A stretch of 64,000 bases of DNA from Leptospira sanjuanensis (GTDB lineage: Bacteria > Spirochaetota > Leptospiria > Leptospirales > Leptospiraceae), in contig NZ_JAIZBG010000001.1 of the NCBI RefSeq assembly GCF_022267325.1, positions 2,690,001 to 2,754,000 of the forward strand. The letters are read 5' to 3'. The notes beneath the pieces were generated by a model. That model worked only from the letters and a program-made list of their open reading frames with translations, was not told the DNA's origin and did not search any database. This document shows, piece by piece, positions 1 to 10,721 of this stretch. The stretch's first letter is position 1. Each line of letters starts with the position of its first letter. A program made the position numbers and the translations under genes.

Positions 1-814
1 AGCCGTACCCTAGGTAGAATTTAAACGATTCCGAAATTTGATACGAAACGGAAACGTCGATTTCGCTTCCGCGATAGATTCCGCGAACTCCGGAACTCCC
101 GCTGGAAACCCTAATCGAATCCAAGGTCGTGGTTGTCGGTTTGTAAAAACGGTTTCCTTCGGTATAAAAAAGATCGAACGCGAAACTTAGAAAGAATCGC
201 TCCGCGATTCGATAATCGGTTCGAAACACGGCTTGCGGTCCGTATGTGTAAAAATATTCCTGGTACGCCCCTTCTCGAAGATAATAACCGTATTTGTATT
301 TATTGATATTCCGAATTCCGAAACCGAGAAAGAATTTCCAGTTTTCGGTCGCTTCCAAAATTCGAAACAGATTGAACTCCGCTTCGGACCGGATCAACGG
401 ATTGAAATATTGTCTTCTAGTTTCGTAACCGGCGGCTCCCGCTTGCGTTACAATCGCATTCGCGTTCGCTAATTCGATTTCATACGCGGAAATTTCGACC
501 CTGAATTTCTTTTCGGGATGATCGTATCGAAAGATAAAAGGAACGATCACTTTTTGATTTTGTTTTACGGAATCCGTTTTGATCGAGGTTTCCGTCCAAG
601 GACGTTCCGAATACGAAGCGAAATCATAAGGAATCCATTCGTAGGTCTGACGTTTGAGAAGAAGTTCGAAGGAAGGTTTACCGTTTTCTTTCGGCGGTTC
701 TTTTTCGAGCGCCTGGGCCGAAATCGATTCCGCAACCAAACTCGAAAAACAAAGACAAAGAACGAATTTCAAAAACTCTTTTTGAGGCGTAAGGCCGGCA
801 TAACGTGTTTGCAT
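1..814 (-). CDS. Outer-membrane beta-barrel-like protein, 3' end outside the window
   Basis: Read directly from the reverse strand: an open frame starts at ATG 814 and runs without a stop to the left edge, giving about 271 residues. The first ~33 residues look like a signal peptide (basic start, hydrophobic core FVLCLCFSSLVA, then SAQA). The rest is rich in aromatic residues in alternating patterns, such as FFLGFGIRN, FFLSFAFDLFY and FKFYLGYG, with short polar turns, as in outer-membrane beta barrels. No named family is recognised, so porin or adhesin roles are unsupported. The forward-strand frames at 233-472 and 518-835 lie opposite it and are shadows. A perfect inverted repeat sits just upstream (852-883). 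Confidence 0.75.
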   Translation of the reverse strand, partial: MQTRYAGLTPQKEFLKFVLCLCFSSLVAESISAQALEKEPPKENGKPSFELLLKRQTYEWIPYDFASYSERPWTETSIKTDSVKQNQKVIVPFIFRYDHPEKKFRVEISAYEIELANANAIVTQAGAAGYETRRQYFNPLIRSEAEFNLFRILEATENWKFFLGFGIRNINKYKYGYYLREGAYQEYFYTYGPQAVFRTDYRIAERFFLSFAFDLFYTEGNRFYKPTTTTLDSIRVSSGSSGVRGIYRGSEIDVSVSYQISESFKFYLGYG

Positions 815-851
815 GACTTCCTTCTTTCAACCTGAATTATAACCGAGCATA

Positions 852-883
852 GATTAGCGGAGAAAAAAATTTCCCCGCTAATC
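852..883. promoter_or_regulatory. Perfect 9-bp inverted repeat between divergent genes
   Basis: GATTAGCGG (852-860) is repeated in inverted form as CCGCTAATC (875-883), with an inner GAAA/TTTC pairing. It lies between the divergent barrel-protein gene (start 814) and the patatin gene (start 969). It could be an operator or an RNA hairpin in either leader. No T-run follows, so a terminator is less likely. Confidence 0.4.
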
Positions 884-968
884 GTTTCCGGTTTTACTTT
901 TCCGCAAAAAATCGACGGATCGATCGTATCCTCGTTGAAAGAATCCTCAACCTAAAAATTCTGAACGT

Positions 969-1949
969 ATGAGTTCTTATTTCACTCCGGGCAATGAATC
1001 CTTAGCGGGGAACAATCACATTCTCCCTAAGGCCGGAAAAAAATCCACCGCTCTCATCGTCGCCGGCGGAGGGATGAAAGGCTCGTTTGCAGGCGGGGTT
1101 TTGGCCGCATTGCATCAATACATTCCTTCCACTCATTTCGACCTCATCGTGGGAGTTTCTTCCGGCTCCTGTTCGGCCGCTTATTACGCGACCGGTTACG
1201 AACAAGGTTATGAAGAATCCATTCGCATTCTGGACATCTGGAGGAAGGAATTGAACGGAAATAAATTTATTTCATTCTTAAATCCTTTCAAAGGGAAGAC
1301 GGTTCTGGATCAGGAATATCTAATAGACTTTATCTTCGGCGAAAAATACCGACTCCCGTCAGAAAATTTCGACAAGAAGGAAGCGCCTCCTCTTTACGTG
1401 GCCGTTACCAATCTTGCAAAACTCCAAACGGAATACATCAAAGCGTCCGCTGCGAACGCGCTCAACCTTTTGAAAGCGGCGACTTCTCTTCCGATCGCTA
1501 CGCGAGGAAAATGGAAACTCGACGGTCAATTTTACGGGGACGGCGGAATCGCGGACCCGATTCCGGTGGAGAAGGTGATCGAAGCGGGATATAAGGATAT
1601 TACGGTTGTCTTAAATACCAACGAGAACGAATTTTCGGATCCGATCTCTAAATTTTCCGGTTGGCTTGCCTATCCTTCCAACAACAAACTCAACCATATG
1701 ATTACGAAAGTGCATCACACGATGTACAACCGCGCGATTCAGATTCTCAAACATCCTCCGAAGGACGTTAGAATCCAAGTGATCTCCCCTGCTCGCCAAG
1801 AACTTTCGATGGTGACCACTAGCGCCGAAAAACTCACACGCTCCATCAATCGCGGCATCGACGCGGGTTTCAAAGCGGTCGCTTCGATCAAAGAAGAATT
1901 CTCCCATTTCAAAACAAAATTGAAAGACAAAGGCTGGAAAATTCTTTAA
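969..1949 (+). CDS. Patatin-like phospholipase
   Basis: 326-residue cytoplasmic-looking lipid acyl hydrolase of the patatin family, which uses a Ser-Asp dyad to release fatty acids from phospholipids or lysophospholipids. The Gly-rich oxyanion loop GGGMKGSFAGG is at residues 33-43, the nucleophile elbow G-V-S-S-G puts Ser64 in place, and the DGG motif that supplies the catalytic Asp is near residue 192 (YGDGGIADPIPV). No signal peptide is visible. ATG 969 precedes the whole domain, though it has no clear ribosome-binding site. It stands alone on the forward strand, with the convergent thioesterase gene following. The substrate cannot be told from sequence. Confidence 0.88.
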   Translation: MSSYFTPGNESLAGNNHILPKAGKKSTALIVAGGGMKGSFAGGVLAALHQYIPSTHFDLIVGVSSGSCSAAYYATGYEQGYEESIRILDIWRKELNGNKFISFLNPFKGKTVLDQEYLIDFIFGEKYRLPSENFDKKEAPPLYVAVTNLAKLQTEYIKASAANALNLLKAATSLPIATRGKWKLDGQFYGDGGIADPIPVEKVIEAGYKDITVVLNTNENEFSDPISKFSGWLAYPSNNKLNHMITKVHHTMYNRAIQILKHPPKDVRIQVISPARQELSMVTTSAEKLTRSINRGIDAGFKAVASIKEEFSHFKTKLKDKGWKIL

Positions 1950-1994
1950 TCGGATCGGATTCGAAAAACCCGAATACGATTCGATGATCAATTT

Positions 1995-2456
1995 CTAATT
2001 GAGCACTGTGGACGCAGGATTGATTGCTTCGATTCCGATCTGTGAAAATGGAACGGGCTTTCGTTTGTGTATGTCCATAAAAAACCAATGTGCCACGCAA
2101 ACGGCAACGAGCTTTCCGTCCGAAAGACGATACGCATACTGATCGTGAAAGGCTTTTATCTTTCCCTCGAATCGAATCTTGGATTCGATTCGGATTCTCT
2201 CCGGATACGTAAGTTCGTTTTTATATTCCAATTCCACCTTCGTAAGAACCGGGCTGATTCCGAACTCTTTGAGCAAACGGTTCATATCGACTCCCGATTG
2301 AACCATCGCCCTGAATCTCGCCTCGTCGAAATATCCTAAAAACACGATATTGTTTACGTGTTTGTTTTGATCGATCTCCTGCCAACGTACTTCCGTAAAG
2401 TATTCCTGTTTACGAAAAAGCAGCGGTTCTTCCGGGGTTACATTCGAGTTCTGCAT
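1995..2456 (-). CDS. Hotdog-fold acyl-CoA thioesterase (4HBT family)
   Basis: 153 residues from ATG 2456, preferred over upstream in-frame starts because AAAGGAAAA lies just before it and the upstream residues look non-coding. The core motif around the catalytic Asp, EIDQNKHVNNIVFLGYFDEAR, followed by the beta-strands of a hotdog fold, matches the 4HBT/FatA-like thioesterases that cleave acyl-CoA or acyl-ACP. The C-terminal part (KLVACVAHWFFMD) is also typical. A second, distinct member lies at 9484-9906. Its physiological acyl substrate is unknown. Confidence 0.82.
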   Translation of the reverse strand: MQNSNVTPEEPLLFRKQEYFTEVRWQEIDQNKHVNNIVFLGYFDEARFRAMVQSGVDMNRLLKEFGISPVLTKVELEYKNELTYPERIRIESKIRFEGKIKAFHDQYAYRLSDGKLVAVCVAHWFFMDIHKRKPVPFSQIGIEAINPASTVLN

Positions 2457-2784
2457 TGAATGGGTTTTCCTTTCGATCGACGTTGATCTCTTTTTCTGAA
2501 AGAAACAACAAAGACCGTAAAACCGCTTGCTCACGATTGAGAACAAGTCCGAACGATTCGTTCCCGAAAAGACGTCGTTTATTCCCGCAACTTGTCGCTT
2601 GATTCCGTTCGACTACGGACCGTTTTTTCGCACAAAAATCGAAACGGCGAAGATATATGACAGGTTCGGACAACTACTTTAATAATATAGAATATTCAAT
2701 CTTCAAAAAATATTTCTTATAGGCGATTCCGTTTTACCGCGGCGGAAGATGCGTGAGACTGAACAAAAACTAAAGGAGATTTTT

Positions 2785-3150
2785 ATGAAAGCAAATTGGA
2801 TTCGGATTCGAAACGCGGCTACCGTCGGATCGGTGGCGGCCGTCTTGGAAGGTTTTTTGATCTTTTTTGCGGACCCGAACGCTTCCCGCTGGATCTTGAT
2901 ACAATCGATGTTGTTCTGGTTTTCCTGCGGCTTGATCGTAAGCGTGGCGGAGATCGGACTTCCGAAATTTTTATCCTCCGTGTTATTGACGGAACTTTTG
3001 AATCTTCCCTGGTTTATCGCCTTAGTGGTGATTCCCGGAAATTACGGACATCTGATCCCGTTGATCGTAGCCAGTTTGATTTTCGGAACCGTAATTGGAG
3101 GACTGAATCTTCTCTTAAAAACGCCGCAACCCGACTTTCCGGAAACATAA
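2785..3150 (+). CDS. Small four-helix membrane protein, unknown function
   Basis: 121 residues from ATG 2785, chosen because AAAGGAG sits at the right distance upstream; a longer reading frame from 2749 ignores this site. Four hydrophobic stretches (about residues 10-28, 35-55, 58-80 and 88-110) separated by short loops predict an integral inner-membrane protein. No catalytic motif is visible and no family is recognised. It converges with the chemoreceptor gene at 3230-5032 across an AT-rich gap. Confidence 0.65.
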   Translation: MKANWIRIRNAATVGSVAAVLEGFLIFFADPNASRWILIQSMLFWFSCGLIVSVAEIGLPKFLSSVLLTELLNLPWFIALVVIPGNYGHLIPLIVASLIFGTVIGGLNLLLKTPQPDFPET

Positions 3151-3229
3151 AATTCGAACTTACGAATATTCTTATTTTTGAATTTATCTTTCCTTCTTTT
3201 CCAACCGGGCAAACGAAAAGGTGTCCTTT

Positions 3230-5032
3230 TTAAGTTTTGAAGAATTCCACTTCCGACTTGAGTTTTCCCGCCTGCGAATTCAATTGAATCGCGAGTTCGT
3301 CGATCTGCGTCACGACTTGATTTAAAAACTCGGTCGTTTCCGAAATCGATACGATCGTTTTGGAAAACTCGGTCGAAGTCTGCGCTTGTTCCTGCGTATG
3401 ATTTCGGATCTCGTCGGAAGAAAGGGAAAGATCGGCAAACGCGGACTTGACTTGATCGCTCGCCGTTAATTGTGAATCGGATAATAATGCGACTTCGGAC
3501 ACGCGATCCAAAGTGGTCCCGACCGTTTCTCCGATTTTTTGGAACGCTGTCTGCGTGGACTCGATGACTTCTCTTCCGCTCTTTGTTGCGTTGAGCGCCT
3601 CGGTGATCGCGGATGTGATTCGTTTCGCGTTGTCCTGGGTTTGTTCGCCGAGTTTTGCGATCTCTTGCGCGACGACGGCAAAACCTTTTCCCGCTTCTCC
3701 GGCTCTGGCCGCTTCGATCGCGGCATTCAAAGAAAGTAATCCGATCCGATCGGTGATATCGCGGATCACATTAACGGTCGCACCCATCTTTGCCGTGCTT
3801 TCTTCGATCGCTTCCATCGCCTTTTGCGTTCCTCGGAGGGCTTCTTCTCCGCTTCTGGTTTCATCCTTCATACGATCGGCGTCGCCTTTGGTTTCCAACA
3901 AGGCCAAGTGAACCTGGCGGATTCTCCCTTCCAGCTCCGCGAGCGAAGACTGCGCTTTTTTTGCGATCTGCGTCTGGCTTTCCGCGCGGGAAGCAGTGGA
4001 ATGTATCGAAGCCGCGATTTCTTCCACGCCAGAACTCATCTGTTCGGTGGAAGCGGCTTGATCCTGCATCTTCCTGGATAATTCCCTCGTGTTCTCTCCG
4101 AGCGATTTGGAACTTCCCGAAAGTTTTTCAGATTCGCGGACGACGCTCTTCACGATAATACGAAGTCGCTTAATAAATTCGTTCAAAGCTCGGCTGTTGG
4201 AACCGAGTTCGTCGCTCGAAACCATCGGAAGAACCTGTGTCAGATTCCCGTCCGACATTTCTCCGAAAATGCGGATCATGTTTTCCGAATTTCTACGGAT
4301 CGTCGAGGAAAGCTGATACGAGGCTACTCCGACCGCGATGAGCATAAAAACGAGGGTGAGAATCAAAGGAATCGTAACGTCTCCGAGTTTGATCCAGCCG
4401 GAAGTTTCCTCGACCAACAGATATCCGAGGATGATGATCGGAAGCATCGCGATCGAGGAAATCGTACTGAAGATTCTCGCGTGAACTCCCACGGTTTTGA
4501 TCTTGTTAGAATCGGTTTGAACCTCGTTCAGTCGATCGGATTCCAGAACGTCGACGAACATGGATTCCGTTAAAAAGAAATGCGAAACTCCTAATATAGG
4601 ATAGATGATCGCGGGCAAAAACAAGAAAGGGATCGATTCCAAAACGGTCGGCTCGAAGAACAGATGCATGACTCTCCAAGCGGCGAAAATTCCGTAACTC
4701 CACTGAACCACGTAGAAAACGGTGTTGTTTAAAGGAAAGTTGAGAATCCTCGTTTTGACATCGGACCGTTCCTTCGAATTGAGAGCGAACCATTGCTTGT
4801 CTTCCAAATTTTTCAGAAGTTTTCCGAGAATCATAAATCGAACGGACGGAACGACGAACGAGGTAAAAAGCGCGATCGTCGACGAGATGATCAAAGCGAT
4901 CGACTGATCGAAATCGTATCCCCCGGCCGAAATGATGAACAACACCGCAAGCGGAACCGCCAATATCGAAGTCAATAATTCCAAACCAACGGTCAATTTC
5001 CATCGTAACTTACGGGATTCAAACTGATTCAT
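3230..5032 (-). CDS. Methyl-accepting chemotaxis protein with multi-pass membrane sensor
   Basis: 600-residue chemoreceptor that should signal to CheA/CheW. The N-terminal ~280 residues contain about six hydrophobic segments rather than the usual pair flanking a periplasmic domain, so sensing probably occurs in or near the membrane. A HAMP-like linker follows (RRNSENMIRIFGEMSDGNLT). The highly conserved hairpin tip, [23 protein letters not shown], lies near residue 430, flanked by long heptad-repeat coiled coils. ATG 5032 (MNQFESRK) is preferred over a start at 5092: GGAAAAGAG precedes it and the extra residues are not conserved in character. The ligand is unknown. Confidence 0.9.
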   Translation of the reverse strand: MNQFESRKLRWKLTVGLELLTSILAVPLAVLFIISAGGYDFDQSIALIISSTIALFTSFVVPSVRFMILGKLLKNLEDKQWFALNSKERSDVKTRILNFPLNNTVFYVVQWSYGIFAAWRVMHLFFEPTVLESIPFLFLPAIIYPILGVSHFFLTESMFVDVLESDRLNEVQTDSNKIKTVGVHARIFSTISSIAMLPIIILGYLLVEETSGWIKLGDVTIPLILTLVFMLIAVGVASYQLSSTIRRNSENMIRIFGEMSDGNLTQVLPMVSSDELGSNSRALNEFIKRLRIIVKSVVRESEKLSGSSKSLGENTRELSRKMQDQAASTEQMSSGVEEIAASIHSTASRAESQTQIAKKAQSSLAELEGRIRQVHLALLETKGDADRMKDETRSGEEALRGTQKAMEAIEESTAKMGATVNVIRDITDRIGLLSLNAAIEAARAGEAGKGFAVVAQEIAKLGEQTQDNAKRITSAITEALNATKSGREVIESTQTAFQKIGETVGTTLDRVSEVALLSDSQLTASDQVKSAFADLSLSSDEIRNHTQEQAQTSTEFSKTIVSISETTEFLNQVVTQIDELAIQLNSQAGKLKSEVEFFKT

Positions 5033-5223
5033 TCTCTGCTCTTTTCCTAAAAATCGAAGACAATCATTCGGACTTGGACCCGTCCGATCCACACATTATC
5101 ATCCGACGAAGGATTTTTTATTCGAATACGATTCAGCGAAGAATCGTATCGAAATTATTTTTTTCGCTCCGTATTCCAAAAAGCCCGCATTCTGACACAA
5201 AAATTACAGACGTTAAATCCGGA

Positions 5224-6072
<849 letters not shown>

Positions 6073-6231
6073 GGTCGGTAAAAATTCGTACCGATCCGCC
6101 GACGTCCAATTTTATTCATAAGGGAAGAATTCTCCGATTGATCAAAATCAAACCTTGAAAGCCTAAAATCCGTAATTTTTTGATTGGAAAACGCGTTCGA
6201 GAAGGATACACTCTTTGCGAAGAGAAACAAT

Positions 6232-6666
6232 ATGCAAAGATTCATCAAAAAAATTTTAGTCCCCGTGGACGGTTCGGAGAGTTCCAAAAAGGCGCTTGAG
6301 ATGGGAATCGCGATCGCGAAAGCGGCGAACGCGAGTCTTACGGTTTTGGAAGTCGTGGAAGAATTCGGTCCGCTTCCGGGTTATTACGAAAAAGCTCCCG
6401 AAGGAAAGGACAGAGTGAAATGGATTTCGGAACAAAGATTCGAAAAAATCCATTCTCCTTTGGACGAATCGCCCGAAATCAAATGGGATCGTTTGGTTCT
6501 GGAAGGATATCCGGCCGACACGATCGTGGAAACCGCAGCAAAAGGAAATTATGATATGATTGTGATCGGTTCGAGAGGACTTTCCGCCGTGGGAAGATTT
6601 CTGGTCGGTTCGGTTTCGGATCGGATCGTTCATCACGCAACCTGTTCGGTCACGGTAGTTCGTTAA
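6232..6666 (+). CDS. Universal stress protein, UspA family
   Basis: 144 residues from ATG 6232 ([18 protein letters not shown]); the in-frame start at 6184 adds residues ahead of the conserved first beta-strand and is rejected. The first strand and loop ([15 protein letters not shown]) and the C-terminal nucleotide loop G-x2-G-x9-G-S ([17 protein letters not shown]) are intact, so this is the ATP-binding type. Such proteins act in the cytoplasm under starvation or stress, often as dimers. It converges with the redox-protein gene that ends at 6674, seven bases away. Confidence 0.92.
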   Translation: MQRFIKKILVPVDGSESSKKALEMGIAIAKAANASLTVLEVVEEFGPLPGYYEKAPEGKDRVKWISEQRFEKIHSPLDESPEIKWDRLVLEGYPADTIVETAAKGNYDMIVIGSRGLSAVGRFLVGSVSDRIVHHATCSVTVVR

Positions 6667-6673
6667 ACACGAT

Positions 6674-7237
6674 TTAGGCGGGCATCACGTCGGGTCCGAA
6701 TTCCGCGCCCGGCAGCAGAGTGACTCCCGGAATATTTTTCCAATCGGGATGATCTCCGATATGTCTGTATCGATGTTCCCAAACGATCCTGTCCCGAACG
6801 ACTAAGAACACTCCGGGCATTTGCAGAGGATTGCTGCCCGGAATTCCGTAAAAATGTCCTTTGAACGTGGCCCTCGCCGTTCCGATCAAAACCTCGGGAC
6901 CGGCGAGCTGAACCAAGTCCGCCGTTTCCAAACCGAGATCTTTGTAAAATTCCGTCTTCGCATCGGCGACGACGCTTGCATCCTCCCAAACCCCGGCAAA
7001 GAATTCTTCCGCATCCTTTACTTTTCCCGGAAAAAAAAACAATACCGGCGGAAAGGAAAGGCAGATTTCGGAAATCTCCTTGAGATCGTGGATCGCTTCG
7101 CGGCTGAAGATACAACCCGAATGACGTAGAAAAACCAAAAGACTCAGGCGGTGCGGCAGACAGGGAAGAATCGTCTTGCTCCTCAGATGAATTCCGACCG
7201 CTTCCCTTGTCTTGAAACTCTCCGGAAGAAATTCCAT
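6674..7237 (-). CDS. Peroxiredoxin-like 2 / SelL-related thioredoxin-fold protein
   Basis: 187 residues from ATG 7237 ([10 protein letters not shown]), chosen because longer frames run into the oppositely oriented TerC gene region. The motif [12 protein letters not shown] places Cys42 at the start of the redox helix, as in the AhpC/TSA-related PRXL2/SelL group. The second position of the usual CxxC is Ser45, so the protein would be a one-cysteine form. A later segment ([20 protein letters not shown]) and the ending ([12 protein letters not shown]) fit the same family. A peroxide- or thiol-reducing role is inferred. Its 5' end is 73 bases from the divergent TerC start. Confidence 0.72.
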   Translation of the reverse strand: MEFLPESFKTREAVGIHLRSKTILPCLPHRLSLLVFLRHSGCIFSREAIHDLKEISEICLSFPPVLFFFPGKVKDAEEFFAGVWEDASVVADAKTEFYKDLGLETADLVQLAGPEVLIGTARATFKGHFYGIPGSNPLQMPGVFLVVRDRIVWEHRYRHIGDHPDWKNIPGVTLLPGAEFGPDVMPA

Positions 7238-7264
7238 ACTTCCAGTATGCCTTCTTAAATTTCC

Positions 7265-7307
<43 letters not shown>

Positions 7308-7310
7308 AGC

Positions 7311-8030
7311 ATGGAATTACTCACACTCGATAAAGTCGTCGCCGTTTTGACCCTGACTTTGATGGAAATCGTTCTCGGAATCGATAACATCGTCTTTCTC
7401 TCCATCGTTTCCGGAAAACTTCCCAAGAACCGACAAAATCAAGCAAGAAACATAGGACTGATTCTGGCGCTCGGCTTTAGAATCGGTTTGTTGTTTGCGG
7501 TCAGCTGGCTCGCATCCCTGACCTCCCCTCTTCTGACGGTCGCCGATTTCGGAATTTCCGGAAGGGATTTGATTATGCTCGGCGGAGGTTTGTTCCTCAT
7601 CGCAAAAAGTACGAGCGAGATTCACGGCAAGGTGGAAGGAATCGAAGAGGATGATTCCAAATCGAAAAAGGAAAAAATTTCTTTCTGGGGTGTGATCGTT
7701 CAGCTTATCATTTTGGACATCATCTTTTCCGTGGACTCCATCATAACGGCAGTAGGACTTTCCGGTCAATTTCAGGTGATGGTTGCGGCGGTCGTTTTGT
7801 CGATGGTCGTGATGTTGATTTTTTCGGGAACGGTCAGTGATTTTATCAACGAACACCCTACGATGAAAGTGCTCGCGCTTGCGTTTTTAATTATGATCGG
7901 AGCGATGTTGTTCGCGGACGGTCTTCACTTTCACATTCCGAAAGGATACGTCTACTTTTCGATGGCGTTCTCACTCGGGGTGGAACTGATCAACATGAGA
8001 ATCCGAAAAGCAAGCGTTAAGAAATCCTAA
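7311..8030 (+). CDS. TerC family integral membrane protein
   Basis: 239 residues from ATG 7311 ([10 protein letters not shown]); the frame from 7212 adds residues overlapping the divergent redox gene. About seven hydrophobic helices are present. The family signatures are intact: the acidic intramembrane motif [15 protein letters not shown] near residue 20 and its repeat [15 protein letters not shown] near residue 145. TerC/YkoY proteins have been linked to tellurite resistance and, in other bacteria, to manganese export to exported enzymes; the role here is unknown. Its last 14 bases overlap the convergent secernin-like gene. Confidence 0.9.
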   Translation: MELLTLDKVVAVLTLTLMEIVLGIDNIVFLSIVSGKLPKNRQNQARNIGLILALGFRIGLLFAVSWLASLTSPLLTVADFGISGRDLIMLGGGLFLIAKSTSEIHGKVEGIEEDDSKSKKEKISFWGVIVQLIILDIIFSVDSIITAVGLSGQFQVMVAAVVLSMVVMLIFSGTVSDFINEHPTMKVLALAFLIMIGAMLFADGLHFHIPKGYVYFSMAFSLGVELINMRIRKASVKKS

Positions 8031-9378
8031 TCCCCGCCTTTTGATTCCAAATAGACCATTGGAGTCGATACAGAGGCGCGAACGCCTGTTGCACCTTACG
8101 TTTCTTGAGTTCGTGGACCAAATTCGCGTTCCACAACCGATATTCTTGGAGGGCCGTTCTCGCGGCCCGTTCGCTCAGTTGATCCAAGGCCTTGGAAGGG
8201 TCTGATTTTTTTTCGAGACTTTTCAATTCCTGAAACCATGTGTTTTCCAAGGAATCGATCTTCGGTTCCACCAAAGCTTTGGCGTCGGGATAAAACCTCT
8301 GAATCTCTCGATAGAATTTTTCGTGCGTCCACCAAAGGGAAGTGTCCAATGTCGCGCTCGGTTGTTCGAAATTCTTTTCTAAAAACGTTGTGCCCGGAAA
8401 TCCCGCGGGAAGAAACAAGGAGATCGAAGGAATCGCCGTTCCCGTAAACCAAAAACGGTTCTGAGAGGTTTTCGGTTTCAACTCGGCCACAAAAGAAGCG
8501 GTCGTACCGTTAGGCGTAATCGGTCCGGTCGCGTGCAGACAAACCGAACCCATGTCCGAGGAAGAAGGATAAAAACGTCCGCCGGCACTTCCCGGTTCCC
8601 CTTCCTGTCTGAGAATTTCCATCGCGGCCTTCGGATCTAAATTCCCTTTTTTGAATGTTCCCATCGAGGCAGTTCTCGCCCTTCTTACCTTACACTTGCT
8701 GAAAAAAGTGAAGAAAGAATCCGAGAACGCTTTGCGGAAAGAAAACGGTTCGCCGTGATTCGCCCAACCTTTTTGAACCGCGGTTTCGATCGCCGAGGGA
8801 TGAATCGCGTCGTAATCGTTTTCCAACGTAAGCCCGTTGGAGATCGAATAAAATCCTTCGATCTTTTTCCAAGCCCAAAATTTTCCCGCGGTTTCAAGCA
8901 CGAAGGCGTTTTGAAAATCCGCGATCAAAAAACTATTGTGATAGTAAAAGGACGAATTCGTATAACCGCCGCAAGCGTCTTGTCCGAATTGTTCGAGCAA
9001 CTGAAGAATCGTTTCGCGCGCGGCTTCCGCGCTGTCGCTTCTTTCCAATGCAAGACGCAAGAGGTCCATTCCCGTCAGACCCTGATTCTTTTTTTCAAAA
9101 GGAATTTTCGTAAAGACCGCTTCGTTGCCGATGACGACCCCCGAAGCGTTCGCTCCCATCTCCGCTCCCCACATCTGAAACGGTTTGGAAAGAATCACTT
9201 CTCGTGTTTGTTTTATGCCGGGAACTTGGATGTATGTGCAACGGGTTTGTTTTTCCCCGGTTCGAGGAAGAACGCGCAATAACGCCTGCGCTTCGTTCGG
9301 TTCGCGATCGGAATTCTTCCCGAAGATCATAGAACCGGTTCCGGTAAATGAAGGTGTGGCAACGAACGTATCACACAT
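8017..9378 (-). CDS. Secernin-like N-terminal-nucleophile hydrolase (C69 type)
   Basis: 453 residues. The start MCDTFVATP puts Cys at position 2, where family members use an exposed N-terminal Cys as nucleophile after Met removal, similar to C69 dipeptidases and secernins. Further family-like motifs are [14 protein letters not shown] (about 18-31), [20 protein letters not shown] (about 70-89) and [17 protein letters not shown] (about 137-153). No signal peptide is present, so a cytoplasmic location is expected. The gene overlaps the end of terC by 14 bases in convergent orientation. The substrate is not predictable. Confidence 0.85.
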   Translation of the reverse strand: MCDTFVATPSFTGTGSMIFGKNSDREPNEAQALLRVLPRTGEKQTRCTYIQVPGIKQTREVILSKPFQMWGAEMGANASGVVIGNEAVFTKIPFEKKNQGLTGMDLLRLALERSDSAEAARETILQLLEQFGQDACGGYTNSSFYYHNSFLIADFQNAFVLETAGKFWAWKKIEGFYSISNGLTLENDYDAIHPSAIETAVQKGWANHGEPFSFRKAFSDSFFTFFSKCKVRRARTASMGTFKKGNLDPKAAMEILRQEGEPGSAGGRFYPSSSDMGSVCLHATGPITPNGTTASFVAELKPKTSQNRFWFTGTAIPSISLFLPAGFPGTTFLEKNFEQPSATLDTSLWWTHEKFYREIQRFYPDAKALVEPKIDSLENTWFQELKSLEKKSDPSKALDQLSERAARTALQEYRLWNANLVHELKKRKVQQAFAPLYRLQWSIWNQKAGIRIS

Positions 9379-9483
9379 GATCCGCAGAAGTTCTTCGTTT
9401 TAAACAGAAAGGCAAGCCGTTTTTCGCCGGCGCGTTCTCCGGAATCCGAATTCGAATCACGGATTATAATTCGTTACGAATCG

Positions 9484-9906
9484 TTACGATTGTTGCTGAA
9501 AGAATAGATTCTTATAAATCTCCGGAAGCAAGGCCGGCTTCTGAGTTGCAAAGTTGAACCAAAGAAATTCTCCCTTTGCGGTCGCGACACAATCCCCTTC
9601 TCGGTTCCACATCGTACAAGAGATATGAAACGACCGGGAAGTCACCGCGTCCACCTGCATCGTTATATCCAAAGTATCGGGATAACGAACCTGCTTTCTA
9701 TAATCCACGTCGATATGAGTGATCACCGGTCCGCCCTCGGACGGACGATCGGGAGTGTCCCAAAGATTGAGGTCCGTAAAGTAATTGGCGCGGGCGTTTT
9801 CAAAATACTTCGCATAAACGACATGATTCACATGTCCGAACGCGTCCATATCCCCCCAAGCCACTTTCTGGGAATAACTGTATTGATAACGAATCGGTTT
9901 AGGCAT
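9484..9906 (-). CDS. YbgC-like acyl-CoA thioesterase
   Basis: 140 residues. The motif WGDMDAFGHVNHVVYAKYFENAR, with Asp at about residue 21 as the expected catalytic acid, is characteristic of the YbgC/4HBT thioesterases that hydrolyse short acyl-CoA esters. The central sheet segment VITHIDVDYRKQVRYPDTLDI fits the hotdog fold. It differs clearly from the thioesterase at 1995-2456. The region immediately upstream of its ATG (9907-9960) carries a reverse-oriented copy of the CCATAGAGA module, so that element may lie in its leader. Confidence 0.88.
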   Translation of the reverse strand: MPKPIRYQYSYSQKVAWGDMDAFGHVNHVVYAKYFENARANYFTDLNLWDTPDRPSEGGPVITHIDVDYRKQVRYPDTLDITMQVDAVTSRSFHISCTMWNREGDCVATAKGEFLWFNFATQKPALLPEIYKNLFFQQQS

Positions 9907-9912
9907 AACGAG

Positions 9913-9965
9913 CGACCAAGTAACTTAGCAAACCCCTCTCTATGGATCGGCGCTTAGGAAGCGAG
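9913..9965 (-). repeat. Diverged copy of the CCATAGAGA module
   Basis: On the reverse strand this segment reads GCGCCGATCCATAGAGAG, then GGGTTTGC and AGTTACTTGGTCGC. It matches the modules at 21812-21860 and 30779-30815 in order and spacing, but the stem around the loop is imperfect. It sits directly in front of the thioesterase start codon at 9906. The longer frame at 9899-10096 through it is not considered a gene. Confidence 0.5.
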
Positions 9966-10132
9966 TTAGCCAAATGACAGCGGAGTGTTGGCATTCGGCT
10001 CTCAACAAAGTTGAGAAATCGAGCGTGCAACTTACTTCCCCTACTCAAACAGAGCAGAGCAACAAAACATTTCAACTGACGCCTATTCCAAATCAACTTC
10101 CTGATTCCTTCTCCATAGATTCAAAATTCTGA

Positions 10133-10594
<462 letters not shown>

Positions 10595-10669
10595 TTGGTT
10601 TCGACTATTTTAAAGGCTTTCAGTAAAACGAGAAAAAAAAGAAAGAATCTAAGAATCTCACCTAAATTC

Positions 10670-10685
10670 TGGCACGGCACTTGCA
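10670..10685 (+). promoter_or_regulatory. Sigma-54 (RpoN) promoter
   Basis: TGGCACG-GCAC-TTGCA is an exact match to the -24/-12 consensus TGGCACG-N4-TTGCA, with the GG and GC doublets at the required spacing. It lies 36 bases before ATG 10722, leaving a short leader with GGGGTGATAAG as ribosome-binding site. A sigma-54 promoter needs an enhancer-binding activator; no obvious dyad binding site was identified, since rnpB occupies the sequence upstream. Confidence 0.85.
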
Positions 10686-10721
10686 TATATATAGACAGAA
10701 CACTGGAACTGGGGTGATAAG

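Noticed and set aside
233..835. Forward frames near the left edge
   Set aside because: They lie opposite a convincing reverse-strand envelope protein with signal peptide and consistent barrel-like sequence.
9899..10096. 65-residue reverse frame
   Set aside because: Runs through a CCATAGAGA module, has no ribosome-binding site and no protein-like composition.
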